Origin: JAWKWH01 sp963669285
GTDB lineage: Bacteria; Pseudomonadota; Alphaproteobacteria; Rhizobiales; Rhizobiaceae
NCBI GenBank assembly: GCA_963669285.2
Contig: CAXXSI010000022.1
Span: 62,001 to 126,000, forward strand
Direction: 5' to 3'
DNA: 64,000 nt
Positions within the stretch are counted from its first letter, which is position 1. The number at the start of each line of letters is the position of its first letter. The notes beneath the pieces were generated by a model. It did not search any database. It worked only from the letters and a program-made list of their open reading frames with translations, and was not told where the DNA came from. Below, one piece after another: positions 35,461 to 44,941 of this stretch. The translations under genes and the position numbers were made by a program.

Positions 35461-36792
35461 ATGAAATTTACCAGGCGTGAATTCGTGGCAACGACCGCAG
35501 GTGCAGCTTTGGCAGCCGGTTTGCCGGCGACAGCCCGTTCGGCTGGCATGATCAAATACAACCTGCTCGAAGGCAAACCTTATGCTGGTACCAAACTCAA
35601 CATTCTGTCGGTGGTTACACCCCAGTTCGACGGGTTGATGCTTCGCGACGGGGAGTTTACCGAACTCACCGGCATCGAAACTGAATGGACGTTCATTCCG
35701 TTCACGGCATTGCAGGAAAAGATGACCGCCGAGGGTATTGCTGCCAACGGACAGTTTGACGTGGTCAACTATCTGGATTCCTGGGGCCCACCCAATGCCC
35801 ACTGGCTGAAGCGAATCGACGAGTTGCTGGCCCGCGATGGCATTTCCATGGAACGTTATCCCGCGGCGTTTGCTCGCTCGGCCCAATTTGAAGGCGAAAC
35901 GCTGGGCTTCCCGCTTCGCGCACATCCGCAACTGATGTTCCGCCGTGCAGACCTTATTCCCGATGCGCCGAAGAGCTGGGAAGAGGTGGTCGAGATAGGC
36001 AATAAACTCAAGGCGGATCACCCCGACATTGCGCCGCTTGCTCTGTACTACAACAATGATGGCAACCGGCAGAACCTGTTCATCTGGATCAATTTCCTCT
36101 GGGCTGCTGGCGGTGATGTTTTCAATGATGACTGGACCGCGGCCTGGACCTCAGAGGAAGCGCTGAAGGCGACTGAGGATTACATTGCGCTTCACACGGT
36201 ACACAAGGTGACCAATGAAGCCTCGCTGAGTTTTGTCGAGCAGGATGCCCGCCAATCCTTCCAGCAAGGCAAGTCAGCTATGATTCCGGTCTGGTGGTGG
36301 GCCTATTCGGGCTTCTACAACCCCAAGGCTTCGGTGCTGAAGAAAGAGCAGGTCGCGTTCTCCGGAATGCCATCATACAATGGTACTACGAAGACCTACG
36401 CGATCTCCATGCCATTCTCGATTTCCAATCATTCGAAGAACCAGGACGCTGCCTGGGAATTCCTTAAGTGGCTTTCCAATCCTGAAATGGACAAGGCAAA
36501 CGCAATCGAACGCAAGGTTGGCGGCAAGGACATAGTGAACAACGTCGTCACCCACATTTCCAGCCTGACCGATCCGGATGTGAATGCCGCAAATGACGGT
36601 ATTCAGGCCGCCGCTTGGGAGTCTCTGAAGGAATCTGACATCATGCCGCAGATTCCGGAATGGCCAGAAGTTGGCGATCTCTTGTCGGCCGCAATTGCTC
36701 AGGCTGCTGCCGGTGGAAATACTCGCGAACTCATGCTGGCCGCGGCCGATCAGTCAAACAAGGTGCTGAAACGCGCCGGACGTATCAAGTAG
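35461..36792 (+). CDS. Sugar ABC transporter substrate-binding protein (family 1, Tat-type signal)
   Basis: 443 residues. The N-terminus MKFTRREFVATTAGAALAAG has the twin-arginine RREF motif, suggesting Tat export after folding. The mature part resembles UgpB/MalE-type binding proteins: LNILSVVTPQFDGLMLRDGEFTE split over the first strand, INFLWAAGGDVFNDDW, KSAMIPVWWWAY and WEFLKWLSNPEMD. GGAGGAGAAG before ATG 35461 is a strong ribosome site; the frame upstream covers the operator and is not used. First gene of the importer operon. Confidence 0.94.
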   Translation: MKFTRREFVATTAGAALAAGLPATARSAGMIKYNLLEGKPYAGTKLNILSVVTPQFDGLMLRDGEFTELTGIETEWTFIPFTALQEKMTAEGIAANGQFDVVNYLDSWGPPNAHWLKRIDELLARDGISMERYPAAFARSAQFEGETLGFPLRAHPQLMFRRADLIPDAPKSWEEVVEIGNKLKADHPDIAPLALYYNNDGNRQNLFIWINFLWAAGGDVFNDDWTAAWTSEEALKATEDYIALHTVHKVTNEASLSFVEQDARQSFQQGKSAMIPVWWWAYSGFYNPKASVLKKEQVAFSGMPSYNGTTKTYAISMPFSISNHSKNQDAAWEFLKWLSNPEMDKANAIERKVGGKDIVNNVVTHISSLTDPDVNAANDGIQAAAWESLKESDIMPQIPEWPEVGDLLSAAIAQAAAGGNTRELMLAAADQSNKVLKRAGRIK

Positions 36793-36805
36793 TTTGACAA
36801 CCCAA

Positions 36806-36835
36806 TTCGGCCGGCGGAATTGTCCACCGGCCGAA
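36806..36835 (+). promoter_or_regulatory. Intercistronic hairpin after binding-protein gene
   Basis: TTCGGCCGG (36806-36814) pairs perfectly with CCGGCCGAA (36827-36835), with two more GC pairs inside; it fills the 59-bp gap before the permease gene. No U-run. Confidence 0.72.
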
Positions 36836-36851
36836 ATTTGAAGCCGGAAAC

Positions 36852-37730
36852 ATGCGAGATCGACATCTTAAATATCTGCTGGTTTTACCGGCGGTCATTG
36901 TGGTTTTTGCAACCGCGGTCTGGCCGCTTGTCGAGTCGCTCCGGCTTTCTTTTTATCAGGGTCGATTATCGCGCCCGGATTTTCCGCAGGGTTACATTGG
37001 AATCGAAAACTATACCTGGGCATTCCTGGAGGAGCCCGCATTCTGGAATTCGGTTTGGGTGACAGCCAGCTACACATTCTGGACAGTGCTGCTGACAACC
37101 CTTTTTGCCTTGGGATTGGCCCTGCTGTTGGCGCCCGGCGGACGGTTGAGGGTATCTGTTCAATCGCTGCTGATCATTCCGTTTGCGATGAGTCCGGCAC
37201 TGATCGGAGTATCATTTCGGTTCATGTTCAATCCTGAGTTTGGCCTGTTCGATGCATTCTTCGGGCTGATAATTCCGCCGCTGGCCAATATCTCGTGGCT
37301 ATCGGATCCGGTCCTGGCATTTTGGGTCTGCATCATGGCCGATGTCTGGGGTTGGATACCTTTTCTAACTCTTGTGCTGATTGGGGGGCTGGCATCCATT
37401 CCGCGCGACACGCTTGAAGCAGCCGAAGTGGATGGTGCGCCCGGATGGCGCATTCTCAAAGATATCACCCTGCCTCAACTGGCGCCCGTTCTGGCTGTGG
37501 TGATTATTTTGAAGTCGATCTTCTCTCTAAAGACATTCGATCAGGTTTATATGCTGACCAATGGCGGGCCCGGCACAGCGACACAGACACTGTCGCACTA
37601 TGTCTACTTCAACGGATTGAAATATTCACAAATCGGCTATTCGGCTGCGGTCGCCTGGCTGATGGTCATCCCGATGATTTTCCTGACCTACGCCTATGCG
37701 AAATTCGTCTTTCAAAAGAAGAGCCATTGA
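36852..37730 (+). CDS. Sugar ABC transporter permease (MalF/UgpA-like)
   Basis: 292-residue permease with about six membrane helices. EAA loop: IPRDTLEAAEVDGAPGWRILKDITLPQLAP; MalF-type TNGGPGTATQTLSHYVYFNG follows. Start ATG 36852 comes just after the hairpin. Forms a heterodimer with the product of 37732-38565. Confidence 0.94.
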   Translation: MRDRHLKYLLVLPAVIVVFATAVWPLVESLRLSFYQGRLSRPDFPQGYIGIENYTWAFLEEPAFWNSVWVTASYTFWTVLLTTLFALGLALLLAPGGRLRVSVQSLLIIPFAMSPALIGVSFRFMFNPEFGLFDAFFGLIIPPLANISWLSDPVLAFWVCIMADVWGWIPFLTLVLIGGLASIPRDTLEAAEVDGAPGWRILKDITLPQLAPVLAVVIILKSIFSLKTFDQVYMLTNGGPGTATQTLSHYVYFNGLKYSQIGYSAAVAWLMVIPMIFLTYAYAKFVFQKKSH

Positions 37731-37731
37731 T

Positions 37732-38565
37732 ATGGTGTTGACCGGAAAACAGCGCAAGCAGGCACTCAACCTGGTTCAGATCGCCCTGATCCTGGCAGCT
37801 GCATTCGTGATGATCATCCCGATTATCTGGATTGCCCTGGCCGCATTCAAAACACATGTCGATGTCTACCAGCTCAAACTGTTCTTCCGTCCGACGCTGG
37901 AAAATTTCGCCATTGTTTTTCAGTCTCCATACGATCTTGGCGACAAGCTCTTCAACTCGACAATTGTTGCGTTTGTAACCGTATTGTTTGCGGTTCCGAT
38001 CGCGACTTGTGCTGCCTATTCGTTTTCCCGCTTTTCGCTGCGGGGAGAGACGGCGATGCTGGTCCTGATATTGGCCACCCAGTTTGTACCAGCGGTGGTG
38101 ATCGTGCTGCCGTTCTTCGTCATGTTTCGCGATATCGGTCTGCTGGATACGCGCGTCGGGCTGATACTGGTCAATTTGGCAATCGTCATGCCTTTCGCCA
38201 TTTGGATGATAAAGGGCTTCATTGACGGCATTCCCATCGATACTGAAGAAGCAGCACTGGTAGACGGCTCGACCCGAATGCAGGTTATTCGGAACATTGT
38301 CCTTCCGATGGCCGCGCCGGGTTTGGTCACCGCCGGAATTTTTTGTTTCATCATCGCCTGGAATGAGTTCTTGTTTGCTCTGATCTTAACGTCGAAGAAC
38401 GCGGTGACGCTGCCAATCGGGCTGGCGCTGTTCAAGGCGGAGGAAGGGGATCTTTGGAACCTTCTTGCCGCTGCCGGCATCATCATTATGGTACCGATGT
38501 TTGTTCTGGCGCTGATCATACAAAAGCACTTCGTACAAGGCATGACCATGGGAGCGGTGCGCTAA
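37732..38565 (+). CDS. Sugar ABC transporter permease (MalG/UgpE-like)
   Basis: 277-residue permease, six helices, starting one base after the previous stop. EAA loop IPIDTEEAALVDGSTRMQVI, then LPMAAPGLVTAGIFCFIIAWNEF and tail QKHFVQGMTMGAVR, all MalG-like. The frame is open from 37696 but ATG 37732 avoids a 35-bp overlap. Its TAA overlaps the ATPase ATG as TAATG. Confidence 0.94.
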   Translation: MVLTGKQRKQALNLVQIALILAAAFVMIIPIIWIALAAFKTHVDVYQLKLFFRPTLENFAIVFQSPYDLGDKLFNSTIVAFVTVLFAVPIATCAAYSFSRFSLRGETAMLVLILATQFVPAVVIVLPFFVMFRDIGLLDTRVGLILVNLAIVMPFAIWMIKGFIDGIPIDTEEAALVDGSTRMQVIRNIVLPMAAPGLVTAGIFCFIIAWNEFLFALILTSKNAVTLPIGLALFKAEEGDLWNLLAAAGIIIMVPMFVLALIIQKHFVQGMTMGAVR

Positions 38566-39623
38566 TGGCGGGAATAAATCTGAAAAACCTGACCAAGCGC
38601 TGGGGTGAGTTTATCGGCGTTGACAATCAGTCGCTGGAGATTGCGGACAAGGAGTTTCTGGTCCTTCTCGGCCCGTCAGGTTGCGGCAAGACCACGACGA
38701 TGCGGATGATCGCCGGGCTCGAGGATCCAACCGATGGCGAAATCTGGATCGGCGACCGGTTAGTCAACGATGACCTGCCGAAAGACCGTGACGTGGCGAT
38801 GGTGTTCCAGAATTACGGTCTTTATCCGCACATGACCGTGTTCGACAATATTGCCTACCCCCTGAAGGTCAGAGGTACACCAAAAGCGGATATAGAGCCG
38901 CGTGTGAAAACCGCAGCCGAACAGGTGGAGCTTTCCGAATTTCTTGGTCGCAAGCCGAAGGCGCTGTCGGGCGGCCAGCGTCAACGCGTGGCGCTGGCCC
39001 GCGCGATCGTGCGGCGGCCACAGGTCTTCCTGATGGATGAGCCGCTCTCAAACCTCGACGCAAAACTGCGCGTTTCGATGCGTGCCGAACTCAAACATTT
39101 GTCTCACATGCTGCAGGTGACCACGGTCTATGTGACGCACGACCAAATTGAAGCAATGACACTTGCCGACCGTGTTGCTGTGATGAAAAACGGCCGTATC
39201 CAGCAGCTCGGCACACCGGAAGATATCTACAATGATCCGGCAAATCTGTTCGTCGCCGGTTTCATCGGATCACCCGCAATGAACCTGCTCAACGGTTCTC
39301 TGCAGAAAGGCTGGTTTGTCACCACCGGCGGCACCAAACTGGCAAAGATCGGAAAAGGCGACCGCGATAGCGTCGTTCTCGGCGTAAGACCCGAAGACGT
39401 TGCGATTGTTGACGCCGGCAAGGGCAACATCGACGTCCCAGTGTATGCAACTGAGAACACCGGTGAAAGCGTCATGCTGACGGTCCAGTTCGGTCAGCAA
39501 CGGGCAATCGCCAAAGGCGACCGTTATCTGAGAAAGGAAATAGACGAAAAAGTCGGGCTGAAATTCTCCGCCGAGCACCTTTATCTTTTTGACGCATTTA
39601 CCGAGGAGCGAATACGAAGCTGA
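38565..39623 (+). CDS. Sugar ABC transporter ATP-binding protein (MalK/UgpC-like)
   Basis: 352 residues: Walker A GPSGCGKTT, Q-loop VFQNYGLYPHM, signature LSGGQRQRVALARA, Walker B VFLMDEPLSNLDAK, switch VYVTHDQIEAM, then a C-terminal OB-type regulatory domain with LGVRPEDVAI. Translation is coupled to the permease gene by the TAATG overlap. It is 104 bp from the HisD-like gene, so transcription may continue into the enzyme run. Confidence 0.94.
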   Translation: MAGINLKNLTKRWGEFIGVDNQSLEIADKEFLVLLGPSGCGKTTTMRMIAGLEDPTDGEIWIGDRLVNDDLPKDRDVAMVFQNYGLYPHMTVFDNIAYPLKVRGTPKADIEPRVKTAAEQVELSEFLGRKPKALSGGQRQRVALARAIVRRPQVFLMDEPLSNLDAKLRVSMRAELKHLSHMLQVTTVYVTHDQIEAMTLADRVAVMKNGRIQQLGTPEDIYNDPANLFVAGFIGSPAMNLLNGSLQKGWFVTTGGTKLAKIGKGDRDSVVLGVRPEDVAIVDAGKGNIDVPVYATENTGESVMLTVQFGQQRAIAKGDRYLRKEIDEKVGLKFSAEHLYLFDAFTEERIRS

Positions 39624-39727
39624 GGCTTCGGGTCCCCTGTCGATGTGAGTTGAGATGGAGCGGGCAATTCTGCCGGCCGCTATGAACGAATATCTAACGG
39701 AATGAATAATAATAACCGGAGTGCGTA

Positions 39728-41053
39728 ATGATACGCCATGTAAAGTCAGCCAAAACCCATGAAGAACGGGCGGAGGATGATACAAAAGTTCGCGACACCG
39801 TCGAAGAGACTCTCAAGCAGATCGAGCTTCGCGGCGATGCAGCTGTTCGCGAATTGAGCGAAAAGTTCGACAAATACTCACCGGCCTCGTTTCGCCTGAC
39901 AGGTTCTGAAATAGAAGCGCTGATGCAAAAAGTCTCTGCACGAGACATGAAAGACATTCGTTTTGCGCAGGACCAGGTACGCGGATTCGCTGAAGCGCAG
40001 CGCGCGTCTATGACGAATATCGAAATCGAAACATTGCCCGGCGTGGTGCTGGGTCACCGGAATATTCCGGTGCAATCAGCGGGTTGCTACGTACCGGGTG
40101 GAAAGTTTCCGATGGTGGCGTCGGCACATATGTCGGTGCTGACCGCCAAGGTCGCGGGTGTGCCCCGCATTGCGGCGGCAACACCGCCATTCAAAGGCGC
40201 ACCAAATCCGGCGGTGGTCGCTGCAATGCACCTCGGTGGAGCGCATGAAATTTATGTACTCGGCGGTATCCAGGCGATCGGAGCACTGGCCATCGGCACG
40301 GAAACCATCGAACCGGTGCACATGCTTGTCGGGCCAGGCAACGCATTCGTCGCCGAAGCCAAGCGCCAGCTTTTCGGCCGTGTGGGAATTGACCTGTTCG
40401 CCGGACCGACGGAGACCATGGTGATAGCGGACGATACCGTTGACGCTGAAATGTGCGCCACTGATCTGCTCGGTCAAGCCGAACACGGATATAATTCGCC
40501 GGCTGTGCTTGTCACGACTTCCGAGAAGCTGGCGCGCGAAACCGTGATCGAAATCAGCCGTCTCTTGAAAATCTTACCGACCTCGGAAACCGCCGCGAAG
40601 AGCTGGGAGGACTACGGTGAAATCATCGTTTGTGACAGCTATGACGAGATGCTTGATGTCGCCAACGACATCGCGTCTGAACATGTGCAGGTGATGACTG
40701 ATCGCGACGACTGGTTCCTGGAGAACATGCACTCCTATGGTGCCCTGTTCCTTGGTGCGCGCACTAATGTCGCCAATGGTGACAAGGTCATTGGCACGAA
40801 CCATACGCTGCCCACCAGGAAGGCGGGGCGCTACACCGGCGGCCTTTGGGTCGGAAAATATCTGAAGACCCACTCCTACCAGAAAGTGCTTACCGATGAG
40901 GCGGCGGCAGCGATAGGGGAATACTGTTCGCGGCTTTGCATACTTGAAGGCTTCGTTGGCCATGCGGAACAGGCGAATTTGCGTGTTCGTCGATATGGCG
41001 GTCGAAACATTCCTTATGGCGAGGCGGCTGAACCGCGTGAGGCAGCTGAGTGA
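39728..41053 (+). CDS. HisD-like dehydrogenase (sulfopropanediol 3-dehydrogenase/HpsN-type family)
   Basis: 441-residue NAD-linked, zinc-dependent histidinol dehydrogenase homologue. HisD signatures: SAGCYVPGGKFPMVASAHM, VGPGNAFVAEAKRQLFG, DLFAGPTETMVIAD, and LLGQAEHGYNSPAVLVT with the zinc Gln and His; a C-terminal GFVGHAEQ gives the last His. Catabolic paralogues of this type oxidise alcohols twice to acids; HpsN acts on dihydroxypropanesulfonate. No histidine-biosynthesis gene is adjacent, so a catabolic role is likely. HpsN identity is not demonstrated; other hydroxy substrates are possible. Starts at ATG 39728 after CCGGAG. Confidence 0.87.
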   Translation: MIRHVKSAKTHEERAEDDTKVRDTVEETLKQIELRGDAAVRELSEKFDKYSPASFRLTGSEIEALMQKVSARDMKDIRFAQDQVRGFAEAQRASMTNIEIETLPGVVLGHRNIPVQSAGCYVPGGKFPMVASAHMSVLTAKVAGVPRIAAATPPFKGAPNPAVVAAMHLGGAHEIYVLGGIQAIGALAIGTETIEPVHMLVGPGNAFVAEAKRQLFGRVGIDLFAGPTETMVIADDTVDAEMCATDLLGQAEHGYNSPAVLVTTSEKLARETVIEISRLLKILPTSETAAKSWEDYGEIIVCDSYDEMLDVANDIASEHVQVMTDRDDWFLENMHSYGALFLGARTNVANGDKVIGTNHTLPTRKAGRYTGGLWVGKYLKTHSYQKVLTDEAAAAIGEYCSRLCILEGFVGHAEQANLRVRRYGGRNIPYGEAAEPREAAE

Positions 41054-41820
41054 CCATGGTGCTACCGCTCACGCCTTCCTTCAGGCTCGATGGAAAACGG
41101 GCACTGGTCACCGGAGCATCATCCGGGATCGGTTTGGGCTGCGCGGTAGCGCTGGCCGATGCAGGCGCGCATGTTGTCATGGCCGCTCGCGGAGCGGAGC
41201 GGCTTCAAGAAACCGTTAAGCAAGTGACGGTCGCCGGATTTTCGGCGGAATCCGTAGTGCTGGATATCGCAGACGTCATACCGATGCGCGACACCTTGGC
41301 AAGGCTGGGAGCGTTCGATGTGCTGGTCAACTCCGCTGGTCTTGCCAGACATGCACCGGCACTTGATACTGATCCGGACGATTTCGACGCCGTGTTTAAT
41401 ACAAACGTTCGCGGTGCGTACTTCCTGGCCGTTGGGATTGCCCATGGAATGGTCAAGGCTGGCAAAGGTGGCTCGATTGTTACCGTCTCCTCGCAAATGG
41501 CGCATGTCGGCGGGATAGACCGCTCGGTTTATGCCGCTACCAAACACGCCGTGGAAGGTATGACAAAATCGCTGGCGATCGAGTGGGGACCGCACGGAAT
41601 AAGAGTCAACACGATTTGCCCCACTTTCATCCGAACGCCTCTGACGGAGCAGACATTTGCAAACCCGGAAAGGGTCGAGTGGATCAAATCAAAAATTAAG
41701 CTGGGAAGGATTGGCGAAATCGAGGACGTCATGGGCGCGGTTGTATTTCTCGCTTCTGATGCCAGCGCTTTGATGACCGGATCATCAATGTTGATCGACG
41801 GCGGTTGGACAGCAGGTTGA
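41050..41820 (+). CDS. SDR-family oxidoreductase
   Basis: 256-residue classical short-chain dehydrogenase: cofactor motif ALVTGASSGIGLGCAVAL, NSAG in DVLVNSAGLARH, Ser in VSSQMAHVG and catalytic YAATKHAVEGM. C-terminal LIDGGWTAG is the usual ending. ARGAER after the second strand suggests NADP(H). GTG 41050 overlaps the HisD-like stop by 4 bp and has GAGG 7 bases before; ATG 41056 is the alternative. Co-translated with the HisD-like gene, so it may act on the same or next intermediate. Confidence 0.92.
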   Translation: MTMVLPLTPSFRLDGKRALVTGASSGIGLGCAVALADAGAHVVMAARGAERLQETVKQVTVAGFSAESVVLDIADVIPMRDTLARLGAFDVLVNSAGLARHAPALDTDPDDFDAVFNTNVRGAYFLAVGIAHGMVKAGKGGSIVTVSSQMAHVGGIDRSVYAATKHAVEGMTKSLAIEWGPHGIRVNTICPTFIRTPLTEQTFANPERVEWIKSKIKLGRIGEIEDVMGAVVFLASDASALMTGSSMLIDGGWTAG

Positions 41821-41830
41821 GGTCACTGTG

Positions 41831-42805
41831 ATGGCGTTCGAAGGATTTGATCCAAGATGGAAGGATTTTCCCGAGTTTATAATCGGGATCACAAAGGAAA
41901 TCTGGGAAGATCGCGGCATTGCGACCCTGAACCACTATTATGCGCCGGATATTCCGATGCGTTTTCCCTCGGGCTTGGTGATTGGAAACCAGGCGGTGAT
42001 CGCAGGAACCAGAGCAACGCTTGCGGAATTTCCGGATCGCCAACTTTACGGCGAAGATGTCATATGGTCGGGAGACAGTAAGGGCGGCTATCTGTCTTCG
42101 CACCGCCTGCGTACGACCGGTACACATCTTTGCGATGGGTATTTCGGTTCTGCAACGGGCAAAACGTTTCTCGCGATGGCCATTGCCGATTGCGCTGCCA
42201 GGGAAAACCAGATTTTCGACGAATGGCTGATCCGCGATACCGGCGCTATCGTTCGTCAACTGGGGAACACGCCGAAACGGTTTGCTCGCAAACTGATTGA
42301 ACGGGAAGGCGGCACGCAAAACTGCGTCAAACCGTTCACACCGGATCAGGATGTCGATGGTGGCTATCACGGCCGGGGAGACGACAATGAACACGGCACC
42401 AGGCTTGCTGAAATCCTGAATGCGCTGGCGAAATCAGATATCGCCGTTGTGCGCCGGGAATACGACCGGGCCTGCACGGTTGAACATGCCGGCGGAGCGA
42501 TTGGCCATTCCTGGAATTTCGCCGAACGCCGTTGGATGGCGCTGCACTCGTCTTTTCCTTCAGCACAGTTCGAAATCCACCACCAGATTGGCCGCGACGA
42601 CCCGCTGATGCCGCCTCGGGCAGCAATTCGATGGTCGCTGACCGGAAAACATGACGGTTTCGGATTGTTTGGCAAGCCGACAGGTGCCGATATTCACGTC
42701 ATGGGATTCACACATACCGAATTCGGTCCTTGGGGGCTGCGTCGTGAATGGACTCTTTTTGATGAAGTATCGATCTGGAAACAGATCATCATGCAGACGG
42801 GGTAA
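41831..42805 (+). CDS. Two-domain SnoaL-like (NTF2-fold) protein
   Basis: 324 residues made of two NTF2-like domains (about 10-140 and 180-320) with GITKEIWEDRGIATLNHYYAPDI and FPDRQLYGEDVIWSGDSKGGYLSSHR in the first and the WSLTGKHDGFGLFGKPTG pattern in the second. Clearly paralogous to 31940-33154, whose matching segments are EEKDIGYIYDTY and FPDIRLVADEVIWAGNENVGFHTSHR. GTG 41828 is an equally possible start. The presence of two such proteins in one regulon suggests they act on related intermediates or form a complex; reaction unknown. Confidence 0.85.
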   Translation: MAFEGFDPRWKDFPEFIIGITKEIWEDRGIATLNHYYAPDIPMRFPSGLVIGNQAVIAGTRATLAEFPDRQLYGEDVIWSGDSKGGYLSSHRLRTTGTHLCDGYFGSATGKTFLAMAIADCAARENQIFDEWLIRDTGAIVRQLGNTPKRFARKLIEREGGTQNCVKPFTPDQDVDGGYHGRGDDNEHGTRLAEILNALAKSDIAVVRREYDRACTVEHAGGAIGHSWNFAERRWMALHSSFPSAQFEIHHQIGRDDPLMPPRAAIRWSLTGKHDGFGLFGKPTGADIHVMGFTHTEFGPWGLRREWTLFDEVSIWKQIIMQTG

Positions 42806-42811
42806 TGGTAA

Positions 42812-43780
42812 ATGACACCACAGGAAATGGAACGGAACATCGTTCGTTATGGCGACCTAAAGCCGTGCAAGACAGCATTTATCGATGCGCACACGCCGGG
42901 TTCCGACCAAAAGGAGAACTTCACAATCATCGGTGGCGGCGTGTCGGAAAGTCCCGACCAGCATGTTCACATCAAGGAGACACCGGGATTCAATATCGGT
43001 GCGGCGGGCCAGCCGCCCAAATGCCGCAATTCTTTGCACTCCCACCGAACTGCCGAAGTATTCTTCGTTCTCAAGGGGCGTTGGCGTTTTTTCTGGGGAC
43101 GCTGGGGAGACGCTGGCGAGGTCGTTCTTGAAGAGGGCGACATTTTCAATATTCCGACCGGAATCTTCCGTGGCTTTGAGAACATCGGCAATGACTACGG
43201 GATGATCATGGCCATTCTCGGTGGCGACGACGCTGGTGGCGGTGTGATCTGGGCTCCGCAGGTCATTGAGGACGCCGGTGACCACGGCCTAGTGCTGTCT
43301 GACAAGGGACGCCTCTACGACACCAAGAAGGGTGAAAAGCTGCCCGATGGCGGCAAACCGATGCCCTTGCTTACCGAAGAAGAACTCAAGGCGTTCCCCG
43401 AGCCGTCGTCAATGGAGGTGATTGGTGGCTACGTCAGGCGATATTGGGACATGGTCGCAATCTCTGACAAGAAACCGGCAAAGGTGATTGGCGAGAAGGG
43501 CATCATTCGCGACAAGCCCGGTTTTGAAGTCGGCTTCATATCCCGGGGATCGGCGTCGGACAAGAAACACAGTCACGACCGGCCATCGGTTTTTATACCG
43601 GTCAAGGGATACTGGCGCCTCGCGTGGGATGGCGGAACGGCGACGCTTGCACCCGGCGACACGATGTGCATTCCCGCCGGTCTCGACCATAGCGCTGTTC
43701 CATCGATGACGGGCGAGGCGGCGCTTTATCATGTGGTCGCTACCGGCGAAAACGCCGGACCGACCTGGAAGCCAAACTAG
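42812..43780 (+). CDS. Bicupin-domain protein
   Basis: 322 residues with two cupin barrels. The first has CRNSLHSHRTAEVFFVLKG and later DIFNIPTGIFRGFEN; the second HSHDRPSVFIPVKGYWRL and DTMCIPAGLDHSAV. The HxH(x)nE-type metal residues are only partly kept (two His in each, Glu in the first), so a metal enzyme or a binding protein are both possible. Seven bp from the SnoaL-like gene. Confidence 0.87.
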   Translation: MTPQEMERNIVRYGDLKPCKTAFIDAHTPGSDQKENFTIIGGGVSESPDQHVHIKETPGFNIGAAGQPPKCRNSLHSHRTAEVFFVLKGRWRFFWGRWGDAGEVVLEEGDIFNIPTGIFRGFENIGNDYGMIMAILGGDDAGGGVIWAPQVIEDAGDHGLVLSDKGRLYDTKKGEKLPDGGKPMPLLTEEELKAFPEPSSMEVIGGYVRRYWDMVAISDKKPAKVIGEKGIIRDKPGFEVGFISRGSASDKKHSHDRPSVFIPVKGYWRLAWDGGTATLAPGDTMCIPAGLDHSAVPSMTGEAALYHVVATGENAGPTWKPN

Positions 43781-43792
43781 GAGAGTTCGCGA

Positions 43793-44923
43793 GTGACAAA
43801 AATTCGCACCACGCATGTCGGATCATTGCCGCGCACCCAGAAAGTCGTTGACTTTATTTTCGCTCGCGAGCGTGGTGAAGCGTACGATCAGATTGCATTC
43901 GATTCTGCCATGACAGAGGCGGTGGACGACACGGTCCGCAAACAGGTGGAAGCCGGAATTGACTTTGTCAGCGACGGCGAAACCTCAAAGATTTCCTACT
44001 CCACCTATGTCAAGGATCGCTACACCGGATTTTCGGGTGACAGTCCGCGCAATGCTCCCGCCGACCTGAAACTGTATCCTTCCTTTCTCGAGCGCATCGC
44101 GAAGTCGGGTGGAACGCCGCAGTTTACTCGTCCGATGTGTATCGGTGAGGTGAAATCCAAAGGGCAGGGTGAACTTCAAAAAGACATCGCGAATTTGAAA
44201 GCCGCGATGGCGAAACACGGCGCAAAGCACGGCTTCATGAATGCCGCGTCTCCGGGGGTCATATCGCAGTTTTTACCCAACGATTTCTATCCGAACCGTG
44301 ACGCTTATCTGGCGGCGCTTGCTGACGCGATGAAAGCGGAATACGAGGAAATTGTCTCATCCGGTTTGGTTTTGCAACTCGATTGTCCGGACCTTGCGCT
44401 ATCCAGACATGTGTTGTTCGCAGATAAATCGGACGATGAATTCGTCACTATAGCCGAAAGCCACGTCGAGGCCCTGAATCACGCGCTTCAAAACGTGCCC
44501 GAAGAAAGCATCCGCGTGCATATTTGCTGGGGCAACTATGAGGGGCCGCACGTTTGCGATATCGACATGGACAAGGTGTTTTCGACCTTGATGCGAACCA
44601 AGAGCAGATATGTGCTTTTTGAAACCTCCAATCCCCGCCATGCGCATGAATGGACGGTATTCCGGGACAGAAAGTCAGAAATCCCTGCCGACAAGATTCT
44701 GGTCCCTGGTGTCGTGGACACGACGACCAATTTCGTTGAACACCCCAAACTTGTCTCGCAACGTATCTCGCGATTTACAGACATAGTCGGTGAAGACCGG
44801 GTGATCGCAGGTTCGGATTGTGGTTTTGGAACCTTTGCCGGCTTTGGTTCGGTCGATCCCGATATAGCCTATGCCAAACTTGCCGCGCTCGCCGACGGCG
44901 CCAAACGTGCCTTTCGGCAATGA
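43793..44923 (+). CDS. MetE C-terminal-like zinc methyltransferase family protein
   Basis: 376 residues matching the catalytic half of cobalamin-independent methionine synthase only. TTHVGSLPRT opens the barrel, FVSDGETSKISYSTYV and QLDCPDLAL are substrate-region loops, VHICWGNYEGPH and AGSDCGFGTF carry the His/Cys zinc ligands. Stand-alone versions include archaeal methionine synthases and epoxyalkane:coenzyme M transferase, so it may move a methyl or alkyl group to or from a thiol. In this catabolic run a demethylating or thiol-conjugating step is plausible. GTG start 43793 follows AGGAG at 8 bases. Confidence 0.88.
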   Translation: MTKIRTTHVGSLPRTQKVVDFIFARERGEAYDQIAFDSAMTEAVDDTVRKQVEAGIDFVSDGETSKISYSTYVKDRYTGFSGDSPRNAPADLKLYPSFLERIAKSGGTPQFTRPMCIGEVKSKGQGELQKDIANLKAAMAKHGAKHGFMNAASPGVISQFLPNDFYPNRDAYLAALADAMKAEYEEIVSSGLVLQLDCPDLALSRHVLFADKSDDEFVTIAESHVEALNHALQNVPEESIRVHICWGNYEGPHVCDIDMDKVFSTLMRTKSRYVLFETSNPRHAHEWTVFRDRKSEIPADKILVPGVVDTTTNFVEHPKLVSQRISRFTDIVGEDRVIAGSDCGFGTFAGFGSVDPDIAYAKLAALADGAKRAFRQ

Positions 44924-44941
44924 CCCCGCAGGTGCTGTCTC

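Noticed and set aside
39728..41053. Histidine biosynthetic hisD
   Set aside because: No his genes nearby and the gene sits in a catabolic run with an importer; the catabolic HisD-like paralogue group fits better.
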